The notes: generated from the sequence alone by a model not told the origin. Positions 36,292-45,675 are shown, counted from the first letter of the stretch. The stretch is 64,000 nucleotides of DNA from Bacteroides uniformis (GCF_025147485.1 NZ_CP102263.1:3609501-3673500), one strand, 5' to 3'. Translations and numbers: made by a program.

Positions 36292-37788
36292 TTATATAAT
36301 TCGATGTCTTTCATGTCCTTCCACATAGATGGCACTGAACGGACGGGCCGGACAAAGATTCTCACATGCCCCGCAGCCGATACAACGCTCCACATTGATT
36401 ACCGGAATCTTTGGAGAATCCTTGTCTTCAGGTATACTCGGCACCATTTGTATGGCTCCCGTCGGACAATGGCGTGCACAGTTGCCACACTGCACACCAT
36501 CCGTCAGTGGTATGCAATTTTTCTTTACCCACACGGCATGCCCTATCTGAACGGATGATTTATCAGCTTTGGTTATCGGACGGATAGCCCCTGCAGGACA
36601 TACCTCCGAACATTTTGTACATTCCGGTCTACAATAGCCGCGTTCGTATGACATTTCCGGTTGCATCAATTTCCTTAAGTCTGCAGAAGGACGAAGAACC
36701 TGATTGGGACATGCCGACACACAGAGCTGGCAGGCCGTGCAGTGTTGCGCCATATTGCAGGCACTCAATGAGCCGGGAGGAGTGAGGGGAGTGCTTCGCT
36801 CAGGAATCTTCTTATCTTCAATGGCTGCCAGTCCTCCGTCTACTTTCTTTTCCTGCGCTTTTAAAACAGAAGTGGCTGCAACCAGAGCCGTTGCTGTGAA
36901 AAAACTGCGGCGGGTTTCGTTTATCTGTTCCGAATCTGCCTTGCCCGCAGCAGGTTTACCGAAAGGATGATACTTGTAGGAAATGGCTCCATGCTTGCAC
37001 TTCTCAATGCAGTTCATGCAAACCACACACCGGCTTGCATCAATCTGATGCTCCTTAAAGTTGATGCAGGCTGCCTTGCAGTTGCGTGAACAAAGACTGC
37101 ATTGGTTGCACTTTTCCGAATCTATTGTGATGCGGAAAAGCGAATAACGTGAAAGGAAGCCCAAGACCGTTCCTACCGGGCAAATCGTATTACAATAGGT
37201 TCGTCCGTTGCGTCCGGCCAGAACAACAAGCACAGCCAAAGTAGCGGCAGCAATAATAAAAGTCGGCAGGCTCTTCAACCATACATCCGTTTCATAAAAG
37301 GCATAACTGTCTGCCCGTTCAGCCAGATAAGCAAGCAGATTGTTGCCCCATTGCCATATAGGTTGAAAAAGATTATTGGCAATACGTCCGTATGCACTAT
37401 AGGGTGCAAGTAGAGCAGCCAATGAACCAATTCCGGCAATCAAAGCAATGATAAACACACCCAATACGCCATAGCGCAGCCAAGATAAGGCCGGAGAATA
37501 AGAGTAAGGAAGCTTCCTGCGTTTTTTAGGTTGCCGGCCCAGCCATGCCAGTATATCCTGAAATACCCCTAAGGGGCAAATCACAGAACAATAGATACGC
37601 CCGCATACCAAAGTGAGAATTACAAGAAACAATATCACTCCCACATTTAGCGCCAATACAGCCGGCAAAAACTGGATTTTGGCCAACCAGCCGAACCACC
37701 CATGCAACGTTCCCGTAAAATCAAGGAACAACAAGGTGATGAGTACAAAGCAAATCATTGCAAAAGTCAGTCTAATCTTCCGTAACAT
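36292..37788 (-). CDS. NapH/NapG-like fused polyferredoxin
   Basis: Residues 1-190 contain four or five membrane spans with the NapH-type cysteine motifs CGRIYCSVICPLG and CNTICPVG. Residues 226-275 have CNQCSLCSRNC and CVVCMNCIEKC cluster motifs. After a linker, R293-R294-S-F-F begins a second Tat-like hydrophobic segment (TATALVAATSV), and residues 345-485 carry further ferredoxin motifs (CTACQLCVSACP, CTKCSEVCP, CGNCARHCP, CIGCGACENLCP). This looks like NapH joined to NapG in one 498-residue chain. It likely moves electrons from quinol to periplasmic partners. Confidence 0.9.
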   Translation of the reverse strand: MLRKIRLTFAMICFVLITLLFLDFTGTLHGWFGWLAKIQFLPAVLALNVGVILFLVILTLVCGRIYCSVICPLGVFQDILAWLGRQPKKRRKLPYSYSPALSWLRYGVLGVFIIALIAGIGSLAALLAPYSAYGRIANNLFQPIWQWGNNLLAYLAERADSYAFYETDVWLKSLPTFIIAAATLAVLVVLAGRNGRTYCNTICPVGTVLGFLSRYSLFRITIDSEKCNQCSLCSRNCKAACINFKEHQIDASRCVVCMNCIEKCKHGAISYKYHPFGKPAAGKADSEQINETRRSFFTATALVAATSVLKAQEKKVDGGLAAIEDKKIPERSTPLTPPGSLSACNMAQHCTACQLCVSACPNQVLRPSADLRKLMQPEMSYERGYCRPECTKCSEVCPAGAIRPITKADKSSVQIGHAVWVKKNCIPLTDGVQCGNCARHCPTGAIQMVPSIPEDKDSPKIPVINVERCIGCGACENLCPARPFSAIYVEGHERHRII

Positions 37789-37984
37789 GATAATCCTTTA
37801 TTTTGAGTTCCTAAACTATATCAGCGATATGAGTACAAAACAACTGCCGAAATAGTGAAATTTTATTTATGCAAAAATACATAAAAAAAGAAAGGTATCA
37901 TCATTCAATGGAATTAAAAACGAAAGAAAGAAGGACAAATACAAAATGCTCCCATTTGCAGTATTAATTAAGTTCCCCTCCTCG

Positions 37985-39775
37985 TTACGGCCGGATAAAA
38001 GCCAATCTCTTATTTTCTTCTGCAAACAGAATAGCCGTATTGACTAATGCCAAATGCGAATAAGCTTGTGGAAAATTCCCCAGTTGTTCCTTCGTATTAA
38101 AATCAATATCCTCACTGAATAACCCCAAATGATTGGAATATGTCAGAACATCATCAAACAAACAACGGGCTTCTTCCTTTTCTCCGATAACAAAAAGCGC
38201 ACGTATCAGCCAAAAAGTGCAAATGGTAAAAGCCGAAGAAGGAAGCCCGAAATCATCTTCGCTGTTATACCGGTACATCAATCCCTTATGCAAAAGAGCT
38301 TTTTTCACAGCCTTCACTGTCTTATGGTATCGGATATCGTCTGCTGCAATAAAACCGTAAGGTTCCATCAACAGCAAAGAGGAATCCATTGCCATATTAT
38401 CATAAGTCTGCGAGAAACTTTGAAGTTCTTCCTTCCATCCATATGTCATTACATCCTGCCATACCTTGTCAGCTTCCTTTTGCCAACGTTCACTATAACC
38501 GTATTTATTGAGCATGGAAGCTATCTTTGCACCACGGTCCAAAGCCACCCAACACATCACTTTGGATGAAACAAAATGGCGGCTTTCTCCTCTGATTTCC
38601 CATATCCCCTTATCTGGTTTCTTCCAATCTTCCATTACCGTGGAAAGAATGCTCTTTACCATTTCCCACATATCCTCTATTTCGTCTAATGTACCGGGCA
38701 TCAGCCGATAGTACTGGTAAATCAAATCCATCAGATAACCGAACGAGTCATTCTGCTTTTGATGGTAAGCATCATTACCTATCCGTACTGGTTTGGAATT
38801 CTTATATCCGGACAAATGCTCCAGAATAATCTCGGTCAGCTGCCTTTCTCCCCGAATGCCGTACATTATCTGATAGGATTCGTGCTTGGATACGAAAGTG
38901 GACTGTATGAACTTCATAAAACGTCTTGCTGCCCCTATATGGCCTATCTGGAACAAAGTTTCGATAGACATGGAGGCATCCCTCAACCAACAGAACCGAT
39001 AATCCCAATTACGTACTTCGCCGACGGATTCGGGCAAACTGGTAGTAAGGGCGGCCAGTACGGCTCCGTTATAGTAAGACATCAGTTTCAAAACCAGCAT
39101 GCTTCTTTCTATCACATCATTATAGAGAGAATATTTCTTAGTACGGTTGGTCCAATTAAGCCAATAAACCAAAGTACGGCAATATTCAATTTTTTCCCGT
39201 TCAATGTCCACCGGAATGACCTTTTCATTGTATGACAAAAGAAAGAACTCATCTTTTTCCAATATAATTTCTTTTTTCTGTTCGATGTTCTGCAAAGGAA
39301 GGGAAGAATACAAATATTGTCTATCTTTATTATCAGAAGAACAATAGCTTTCTATAAATTCAGAAGTGACATTATGAATCACTTTACCTTGCGCATAATT
39401 GGGAGCAGGGACATAGTTTACTTTGAAACGGGGCTTACCTTTTATCCACCTCACATATCGATACAATTCTGCCGGAAGATAATGGGCATTTTCGCAGGAA
39501 CGGTAATAAGGCATGTAATCAAGTACGACAAATTCTCCCTCTTTCGAAGAAAAAGAAGTAGACAATATGTTAGTGTGAGGAACGTAAGATTGTGAGATAT
39601 GATAGTCTTCTGTAACGTCAAATCCAAAACTTCCTCCTCTTTCCCGATCAAGTAGTGATGCAAAGATAGACGGAGAATCAAAATCGGGAAAACACAACCA
39701 GTCTATGCTGCCTTTTTCGGATATAAGTGCGGCAGTCCGACAATTGCCTACTACCCCATAATTTAAATTACTCAT
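37985..39775 (-). CDS. GH15 glycoside hydrolase (glucoamylase/trehalase type)
   Basis: The 596-residue protein opens with YGVVGNCRTAALISEKGSIDWLCFPDFDSPSIFASLLD and contains the (alpha/alpha)6-barrel motifs VRNWDYRFCWLRDASMS and GIWEIRGESRHFVSSKVMCWVALDRG, where a Glu is the expected acid. There is no signal peptide, so it is cytoplasmic. Some GH15 members of this long SIDWLC type cleave trehalose, and this one lies five bases downstream of otsAB, so trehalose is a plausible substrate; glucan ends are the alternative. Confidence 0.92.
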   Translation of the reverse strand: MSNLNYGVVGNCRTAALISEKGSIDWLCFPDFDSPSIFASLLDRERGGSFGFDVTEDYHISQSYVPHTNILSTSFSSKEGEFVVLDYMPYYRSCENAHYLPAELYRYVRWIKGKPRFKVNYVPAPNYAQGKVIHNVTSEFIESYCSSDNKDRQYLYSSLPLQNIEQKKEIILEKDEFFLLSYNEKVIPVDIEREKIEYCRTLVYWLNWTNRTKKYSLYNDVIERSMLVLKLMSYYNGAVLAALTTSLPESVGEVRNWDYRFCWLRDASMSIETLFQIGHIGAARRFMKFIQSTFVSKHESYQIMYGIRGERQLTEIILEHLSGYKNSKPVRIGNDAYHQKQNDSFGYLMDLIYQYYRLMPGTLDEIEDMWEMVKSILSTVMEDWKKPDKGIWEIRGESRHFVSSKVMCWVALDRGAKIASMLNKYGYSERWQKEADKVWQDVMTYGWKEELQSFSQTYDNMAMDSSLLLMEPYGFIAADDIRYHKTVKAVKKALLHKGLMYRYNSEDDFGLPSSAFTICTFWLIRALFVIGEKEEARCLFDDVLTYSNHLGLFSEDIDFNTKEQLGNFPQAYSHLALVNTAILFAEENKRLAFIRP

Positions 39776-39780
39776 TTTTA

Positions 39781-42036
39781 CTATTTTGTTTTTAACAAGT
39801 CTCTGAAAAAATCGAATACCCCTTTCAAGCTCGTTTTGACATTCTCGCCAATGGGTTGTTTCATGTCTTTCTTGTTCGCCAGAATTTGAAGAAAAGGCAG
39901 GACTTCCGTTTGTGATGGCATATTATAGCTTGCTGCCTCCGACACATATCCCACCTTGATTGTCACTGCATTCACCGGCAAAGCTTTGAACATATCTTCA
40001 TCCGTAGTATCATCTCCCATAGCTATGATAAAGTCATAATGTTTCTTTTCCAACTGGCGTCTCACTTCGGAACCTTTATTATAATCGGGAGACTTAATCT
40101 CCACCACTTTATCTCCTTGTATGATTTGCAGCTTTTGCTGTATACAGATGTTAACCAGCACATTGATAAGTTGCTGTGCCCGCAAAGCTCCTAACCATGC
40201 ATCACTTTCCCGGTAATGCCATGCCAAAGTCGTTTCCTTGACTTCAAGGTGGGAACGAGGCGTCTTTTCGACAAAAAGCTTCAAGATGGACACCAATCCG
40301 GAACTCCATTCCGCTTTGTTTATGTTTTTGTGCCAGATGCCATTTTCCTTATAGAAAGCACCATGTTCCGCAGCCATTGCAATAGGTAAATTTCCCAACC
40401 ATTTTTCTAAAGTAAAATGGTCGCGACCACTATTCACAACAACATGGTTGGCCGGGTCGGAAACCAGCTTCTGCAATGTGGCAATGAGTTCAGGGGTGGG
40501 CTTAGCATTTTCCGGTCGTGTATTGAGCGACGCCAACGTTCCGTCATAATCCAGCAAGATAAGCCGTTGCTTAGCCTGGTTATATTTCATTTTGATGGCA
40601 CCAATAATACCGGCGGATATCCTTTTCTTACGAAGCTGTTCATTCTTACGGCACGTATCGCTCCATTCACTTACAAAGTCTGCCGCCCACTTATTAACCG
40701 TTTGTACGGAAATAATTTTCTGCATGTGTTGCAAGCGTTTCAGTTGTTCCTGTTCGGGCATCTCCAAAGCCCGACAAATGGCCTGCTTTATCTCCTCAGT
40801 GTCATTGGGGTTAATCAACAATGCATCCGTCATCTCAATAGCTGCACCTGCCATTTCACTCAAAATCAAAACACCCGGATTATTATTTTTCGAGGCTACA
40901 TATTCCTTGGCAACCAAATTCATGCCATCACGAAGTGGAGTTACCAAAGCTACATCAGCTATATAGTACATTGCCACCAGTTCTTCAAATGAAAAACCGT
41001 GATAGAAATAGCAAACCGGAGTCCAGTCCATCGTAGAATACTGTCCGTTTATAGAACCTATTTCTTCGTCAATCTTGGTTTTTAGCTCAGCATAACTATC
41101 TACATGGTCACGTGATGGAACAATGACCATTGCCAATGTAACTTTTCCACAATATTCAGGATGACATTCTAAAAAAGCAGCAAATCCCCATAAACGGTGC
41201 AGAATGCCTTTGCTATAATCCAAGCGGTCTACAGAAAGAATCAACTTATGATTCCCGAAAAATTTCCGTGTACGGTCTATCGCCCGCCGTACTTCCGGTC
41301 TGGAAGAAGCATTGTGATACAGTCCGTAGTTGATTCCCATAGGAAGAGCATCGGTCCTAACTACTCTATTCCCGAGTTGTGCTTCGTCCAGTTTAAAGTC
41401 AATACGCAATACCCGTTCGACAGCACTGATAAAATGCCGCATATAGTCATGAGTATGGAAAGCTATAAAGTCAGCACCCAATAATCCTTTCAGGATTTCT
41501 GCACGCTCCGGTAATATCCGGAAAAGTTCATAGGAAGGGAAAGGGATATGATGGAAATATCCGATATTCAAATCCGGGTAAACCTTCCGAAGCATTCCGG
41601 GAAGCAGCATTAGCTGATAGTCTTGAATCCACACCTTGTCACCTGGACGTATCACGCGGCAAATGGCATCGCAGAACAACTGGTTCACTTCCTGATACGA
41701 TTGCCAGAAAGAGTTCCGATACAGCGTATAAACAAAAAAGTAGTGACATAATGGCCAAATAGTACTATTACTATAGCCTTCATAATAATTCTTTATCTGT
41801 ATTTCGGACAAGAATACTGGGTGGAAATTTATTCCTTCCAATCTAGAAGTGATTTCCTCTTTACTTTCTTCGTTGTCAACGCATATTCCAGGCCATCCAA
41901 TCCAATGTTTTTCGTAGGAAATCTGAAGTGAGTCCAAACCGGTAGCCAGTCCACCTTCACTTCGTGAAAACACGAACGTTTCATCCTCTTTGGTAACCTT
42001 AACGGGTAATCTGTTTGATATAATATAAAGTTTCAT
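39781..42036 (-). CDS. otsAB: Fused trehalose-6-phosphate synthase/phosphatase (OtsA-OtsB)
   Basis: Residues 1-470 are a GT20 synthase (YIISNRLPVKV, SRSEGGLATGLDSL, LSVDRLDYSKGI, DGMNLVAKEYVA). Residues 490-735 are the HAD phosphatase (LILLDYDGTLAS nucleophile, AAEHGAFY, IAMGDDTTDEDMFKAL). The chain makes trehalose from UDP-glucose and glucose 6-phosphate in one step pair. I start at ATG 42036 (MKLYIISNRLP, 751 residues); the longer frame to 42069 adds unconserved residues. Partner of the GH15 gene. Confidence 0.96.
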   Translation of the reverse strand: MKLYIISNRLPVKVTKEDETFVFSRSEGGLATGLDSLQISYEKHWIGWPGICVDNEESKEEITSRLEGINFHPVFLSEIQIKNYYEGYSNSTIWPLCHYFFVYTLYRNSFWQSYQEVNQLFCDAICRVIRPGDKVWIQDYQLMLLPGMLRKVYPDLNIGYFHHIPFPSYELFRILPERAEILKGLLGADFIAFHTHDYMRHFISAVERVLRIDFKLDEAQLGNRVVRTDALPMGINYGLYHNASSRPEVRRAIDRTRKFFGNHKLILSVDRLDYSKGILHRLWGFAAFLECHPEYCGKVTLAMVIVPSRDHVDSYAELKTKIDEEIGSINGQYSTMDWTPVCYFYHGFSFEELVAMYYIADVALVTPLRDGMNLVAKEYVASKNNNPGVLILSEMAGAAIEMTDALLINPNDTEEIKQAICRALEMPEQEQLKRLQHMQKIISVQTVNKWAADFVSEWSDTCRKNEQLRKKRISAGIIGAIKMKYNQAKQRLILLDYDGTLASLNTRPENAKPTPELIATLQKLVSDPANHVVVNSGRDHFTLEKWLGNLPIAMAAEHGAFYKENGIWHKNINKAEWSSGLVSILKLFVEKTPRSHLEVKETTLAWHYRESDAWLGALRAQQLINVLVNICIQQKLQIIQGDKVVEIKSPDYNKGSEVRRQLEKKHYDFIIAMGDDTTDEDMFKALPVNAVTIKVGYVSEAASYNMPSQTEVLPFLQILANKKDMKQPIGENVKTSLKGVFDFFRDLLKTK

Positions 42037-42175
42037 GTATGAGTTAACACAAGAAATATGCCAATTCATACAATATTTTATTTATTGCTTAAAATCAGTA
42101 TTTTAGAAAAAGATAAAGAGAAAAACAAACATTCAAAAATGAAAAAGAATGTTCCATTTCGATATGGTCCTACTA

Positions 42176-42733
42176 TTACCAATTATCACTGAAAATGTCT
42201 TTCTTCACCAATGCTTCAATTCTTTGCTTATAGCAATTTATCCCTTCTGCTATATTTTTACTAGCTTCCGAAGTCCCCATTCCATAGACTACAAGAGGAG
42301 TTTGCCATATCATTCCAGCATGTACAGCACTTGCTTGATAAGGTCTTAACAACTCATCCACCGTAAAACGATTTCTTCCTCCGCTTCTATAAGCATCATG
42401 TTCAGAGCCGGCAGTAGTGACCACCATCAATGTCTTACCAGCCACAGCAGGAGTTTTTGCCAGATAAGTAAATACTTCATCCAACCATCTCTTCAATAAA
42501 GAAGGAGCCGACATCCAATAGAACGGAAACTGAAATACAAGCGCAGATGCATGCGATATGATAGTGCTCCATATCTCTGCATTAAAAGCATCTTCCATAC
42601 GCATCTCATATAAATTGTATATGGCTACCTCTCCCATGTCACTAATAGCATCCATCAATGCCTTGTTAGCTCGCGACTCTTTTATATTGGGATGTGTCAG
42701 AAGAACCACTACTTGCTTTGAATCTTTATCCAT
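42176..42733 (-). CDS. NAD(P)H-dependent oxidoreductase, flavodoxin fold (MdaB/KefF type)
   Basis: The 185-residue enzyme has the FMN-binding flavodoxin fold: VVVLLTHPNIKESRANKAL, the loop LVFQFPFYWMSAPSLLKRWLDEVF and TAGSEHDAYRSGG. These are typical of two-electron quinone reductases. No partner is encoded next to it. A TATATTTG box at 42772-42779 is a likely promoter. Confidence 0.9.
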   Translation of the reverse strand: MDKDSKQVVVLLTHPNIKESRANKALMDAISDMGEVAIYNLYEMRMEDAFNAEIWSTIISHASALVFQFPFYWMSAPSLLKRWLDEVFTYLAKTPAVAGKTLMVVTTAGSEHDAYRSGGRNRFTVDELLRPYQASAVHAGMIWQTPLVVYGMGTSEASKNIAEGINCYKQRIEALVKKDIFSDNW

Positions 42734-43020
42734 ATTGTTTTTCTTTTAGTTTAAAATCATTGATGTGTGTACAAATATACAAAATATAGATATACGAGTA
42801 GGAGGAAATAAAAGTTTTCTTCCTACTTTCATTTTCTGACATATATTTTCGAATGTGACGAAAGAGGCGGAAAGCGGGTGAGGGCAAAGGTATAAAAACA
42901 AACTTCTGAAGAATTTATGATGCGGACTAACGAAAAATAATGTATCATCCCCATATAGATTTACTAGTGATTCCGTATGAGGAGCTTATACCCAACAAAG
43001 CATGTTCTTGTTAAAACAAA
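42734..43020. other. Gap between the oxidoreductase gene and tRNA-Lys
   Basis: No gene is seen. It has TATATTTG (42772-42779, minus) as the probable promoter of the oxidoreductase, a hairpin AGTAGGA/TCCTACT at about 42799-42830, and a second box TACCTTTG (minus, 42885-42892) with no obvious gene directly behind it. Confidence 0.5.
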
Positions 43021-43056
43021 TTAAAAAAGGAACAACTACTGTTGTTCCTTTTTTAA
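43021..43056 (-). terminator. Terminator of the tRNA-Lys gene
   Basis: A perfect 16-bp inverted repeat with a four-base TACT loop, ending in a run of T on the minus strand, directly after the tRNA. Confidence 0.9.
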
Positions 43057-43057
43057 G

Positions 43058-43130
43058 TACACCCTCAGGGATTCGAACCCTGGACCCACTGATTAAGAGT
43101 CAGTTGCTCTACCAACTGAGCTAAGAGTGC
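43058..43130 (-). tRNA. tRNA-Lys (anticodon CTT)
   Basis: The minus strand folds as a full cloverleaf: acceptor GCACTCT with AGGGTGT, D-loop AGCTCAGTTGGTAGAGC, anticodon stem ACTGA/TCAGT with loop CTCTTAA (anticodon CTT), and T-arm GGGTTCGAATCCC. The 3' CCA is not encoded. Confidence 0.96.
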
Positions 43131-43155
43131 ATTCCTTATTTCTTGTTTGCGGGTG

Positions 43156-43187
43156 CAAAAGTAGTCCTTTTATTTTATTCGTGCAAA
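43156..43187 (-). promoter_or_regulatory. Promoter of tRNA-Lys
   Basis: TTTG (43184-43187), exactly 20 bases, then TACTTTTG (43156-43163), 25 bases ahead of the tRNA. A textbook Bacteroides promoter. Confidence 0.85.
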
Positions 43188-43223
43188 CAAAACGGTGTAT
43201 TTTTTGCGATGAAATGGGATTTT

Positions 43224-44027
43224 TTATTCAAACTCGTATAAATCAGAAGGAGTAGTACGCTTCAAAGCACACAACTGTACATCCTTTCCTACGATAATTC
43301 CTTTTTCCCTTAATTTCCATTCCACTGTTTTATATGCCAATTCAGGATGATTGTTGTCCTTGCTCAAATGACAAAGCCAAATATACTGTAAATGTTCCGT
43401 CATATTTTCCGAAAGAAATTCAGCAGTAGCAATATTACTCATGTGTCCGGTGCGGCTGGTAATCCGTTCTTTCAGGTATTGGGGGTAGGTACCCATGCGT
43501 AACATTTCCTCATCGTAGTTGGCTTCCAATATCAGATAATTGGCCTTTCTGATATATTCTGCGGCCGTAGGAGTAATTTCACCAAGGTCTGTAAGAAAAG
43601 CAAACACTTTTCCGCCTATCTCAATGCAATAGCCCACATTGTCCGTGCCATCATGAGGTACCTCGAAAGATTCGATATGAAAATCTTCCAACTGCATGGG
43701 TTGCTGCTTTTCCAGGTAACGGACAGACGAATATAACTTTTCTGTCATGCAATAGCTCCGGTTGATGCCCTCATGAATCCGGGCGGTTGTATAAATAGGA
43801 ATATTCAGTTTTTCACCCAATCCGCCTACTGCTTTGATATGGTCCGCATGATCATGCGTAACAAATACCGCACGTATCATTTCCATGCTGATACCTGCTT
43901 CTTTCAGTCCTTTTTTTATCGTCCGTACTGCAATGCCGGCGTCGATGAGTATTCCATATTTTTCTGTGCCTATATAATAACAGTTACCGCTGCTTCCACT
44001 GGCAAGGCTTATAAATTTTACTTTCAT
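43224..44027 (-). CDS. Metallo-beta-lactamase-fold hydrolase (YycJ/WalJ type)
   Basis: The 267-residue protein begins KFISLASGSSGNCYYIGTEKYGILIDAG and has the metal motif THDHADH with later HDGTDNVGY and the C-terminal LCHLSKDNNHPE, the layout of the YycJ/WalJ group of MBL-fold proteins (some are 5' exonucleases). I use ATG 44027: AAGGAG lies 9 bases upstream and the preceding 42 residues are within the transporter terminator. Confidence 0.93.
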   Translation of the reverse strand: MKVKFISLASGSSGNCYYIGTEKYGILIDAGIAVRTIKKGLKEAGISMEMIRAVFVTHDHADHIKAVGGLGEKLNIPIYTTARIHEGINRSYCMTEKLYSSVRYLEKQQPMQLEDFHIESFEVPHDGTDNVGYCIEIGGKVFAFLTDLGEITPTAAEYIRKANYLILEANYDEEMLRMGTYPQYLKERITSRTGHMSNIATAEFLSENMTEHLQYIWLCHLSKDNNHPELAYKTVEWKLREKGIIVGKDVQLCALKRTTPSDLYEFE

Positions 44028-44044
44028 CCTAATCTCCTTAATTA

Positions 44045-44078
44045 CAAAAAAGCCGTCGCTTTTAAAAAAAGTGACGGC
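44045..44078 (-). terminator. Terminator of the POT-like transporter gene
   Basis: GCCGTCAC and GCGACGGC pair on the minus strand around a TTTTTTTAAAA loop, followed by TTTTTT (44046-44051). It lies between the transporter stop and the MBL start. Confidence 0.8.
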
Positions 44079-44109
44079 AAATATACAAAAAGTATGCAAT
44101 ATATAAACC

Positions 44110-45492
44110 TTATGCCTTCTTCTTTTTGTCGATGAATTCGGTAGTTTTGGCAAAAACGAATAATGCTATTGCTGCAACCAATCCTATAGCAGCGAAATAA
44201 TACCAGATATAATGTGCATTGACACTGGCTGCTTCCCACGCTTCGCGGGTTTCAAACAAGACTGGATCAGGACAATATTTTGTCAGAAGCACCCCCGCAA
44301 TACCAAACCCGAAAATAGAAGAGAGGAATGAATGAAGATGACTGAAACCGAGGTACATACCTTCTTCACCTTTGGGGGCCTGCAAAGAAAAGTACTCCAG
44401 ATAACGCGGTGAGATAAAACATTCTGCCAAAGCTTGCACAACAATACCAAGTACCATCATTAAAGTAATATTGCTCATGCCGGAAATAATATCGTTGCCC
44501 AGCAAATTACCGCATGCCATCAGCAATGCCGATACCGGAATAAGAAACATGCCTATATTCATAGAAGTAATAGCTGTGCGCTTTGCCATCCACCGGGTGA
44601 TAAAACTTACGCAGCAAACCACTACAAACGGGTTTACATTGGCTATCCACCCCGGTTTGGCTGTTTCACCCGCCATACGGATGACATATTTGGGCATAGT
44701 TGCATAGAGCTGTTGCTGCACCATCCAAAAGCCGGTTACGATGAGGATAAGAATCAACAAACGCCAATTAGTGATAATACGCAGAAAACCTTGCCCAATT
44801 TCACGCATGCTTTTCCCTTCACCTGCTGTATGTGCCGATTTATACAATAAGACGACAGCCAATAATGCAAGCACCGTCATGGCAGCCGAGAAGTAATTGA
44901 TATAAATATAAGCCTGCTCACCGATAACATTCCGTAGAGGATCGACCACCGTTTTTCCGGTAAAAGCTCCTATATTCACCATCATATAGAAGATGGAATA
45001 GCCGCGAGCACGGGTAGCCTCTGTTGTTTCCTTAGCCACCGATCCCGATATGATAGACTTGATGAACGAGCCTCCTACCATGATAACAAACAATACGGGG
45101 ATAATCATCCAACGGTCATTACTATCCGGCAATCCGGAAAAACGGGTTGTCTCACCATACTCCACCAGACCGGCTGCTTCCAGTAGGGTGGGAAGCAATC
45201 CCAAGCCCAAATACCCGATGGAAAGCAGTGAAAAAGCAATAATCATCGACTTTCGGAAACCTATCTTATCGGCATATGCGCCCGTAAAGATGGGCAACAA
45301 ATAGAGCCCTCCCGAAAACAGACCGGAAATCATGCTTGACTCAAAATCATTGAAACCTAAAATATTGGAAAGATAAATGGTAAGAACAATAAATACGGCA
45401 TAATATGCCATGCGTTCGAACAGTTCTACTGTACTGCTTACCCAAAAAGCTCTGCTGAAGCCTTTGGAAGCGGGTTGGGGTGATGTCATCAT
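44110..45492 (-). CDS. POT/PTR2-like MFS transporter
   Basis: A 460-residue inner-membrane carrier with 12 predicted spans. The start (STVELFERMAYYAVFIVLTIYL) resembles the ExxERFxYY motif of proton-coupled oligopeptide transporters, as does YSIFYMMVNIGAFTG. A 23-residue soluble insert (GEGKSMREIGQGFLR) splits the two halves. Substrate cannot be told from sequence; peptides are the family default. Its promoter overlaps a 22-bp-phased motif array, so it is probably under specific control. Confidence 0.85.
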   Translation of the reverse strand: MMTSPQPASKGFSRAFWVSSTVELFERMAYYAVFIVLTIYLSNILGFNDFESSMISGLFSGGLYLLPIFTGAYADKIGFRKSMIIAFSLLSIGYLGLGLLPTLLEAAGLVEYGETTRFSGLPDSNDRWMIIPVLFVIMVGGSFIKSIISGSVAKETTEATRARGYSIFYMMVNIGAFTGKTVVDPLRNVIGEQAYIYINYFSAAMTVLALLAVVLLYKSAHTAGEGKSMREIGQGFLRIITNWRLLILILIVTGFWMVQQQLYATMPKYVIRMAGETAKPGWIANVNPFVVVCCVSFITRWMAKRTAITSMNIGMFLIPVSALLMACGNLLGNDIISGMSNITLMMVLGIVVQALAECFISPRYLEYFSLQAPKGEEGMYLGFSHLHSFLSSIFGFGIAGVLLTKYCPDPVLFETREAWEAASVNAHYIWYYFAAIGLVAAIALFVFAKTTEFIDKKKKA

Positions 45493-45537
45493 CCTTTTGT
45501 ACGATTAAAATTTATGTATTAAATGAAAAAATAAGTG

Positions 45538-45568
45538 CAAAAATACGGAATTAATATCGTGTTTGCAA
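45538..45568 (-). promoter_or_regulatory. Promoter of the POT-like transporter
   Basis: TTG (45566-45568), 20 bases, TATTTTTG (45538-45545) on the minus strand. The spacer contains the GATATTAA motif of the adjoining array. Confidence 0.7.
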
Positions 45569-45620
45569 GATATTAATTTTCTGCAAACACAATATTAATA
45601 AGTTGCAGACAAGATATTAA
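45551..45620. promoter_or_regulatory. 22-bp-phased ATATTAA array, candidate operator
   Basis: ATATTAA occurs at 45570-45576, 45592-45598 and 45614-45620, exactly 22 bp apart, each behind a TGCAA/TGCAGA-type half. Inverted partner sequence TTAATATC is at 45551-45558, giving TTAATATC-N10-GATATTAA. It covers the transporter promoter and lies between two divergent genes, so a repressor or activator binding site is likely. Confidence 0.75.
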
Positions 45621-45667
45621 CTTCCCATTTATCACTATTTATCTTTTCATTTATATAGAATACTCCG

Positions 45668-45675
45668 TATCTTTG
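45668..45675 (+). promoter_or_regulatory. -7 box of the HAD gene promoter
   Basis: TATCTTTG, 24 bases before the ATG at 45700. Confidence 0.6.

Noticed and set aside
42885..42892. Promoter for an unannotated gene between the oxidoreductase and tRNA-Lys
   Set aside because: The TACCTTTG box has no good -33 element and no coding frame or stable RNA directly behind it, so I list it only as part of the gap.
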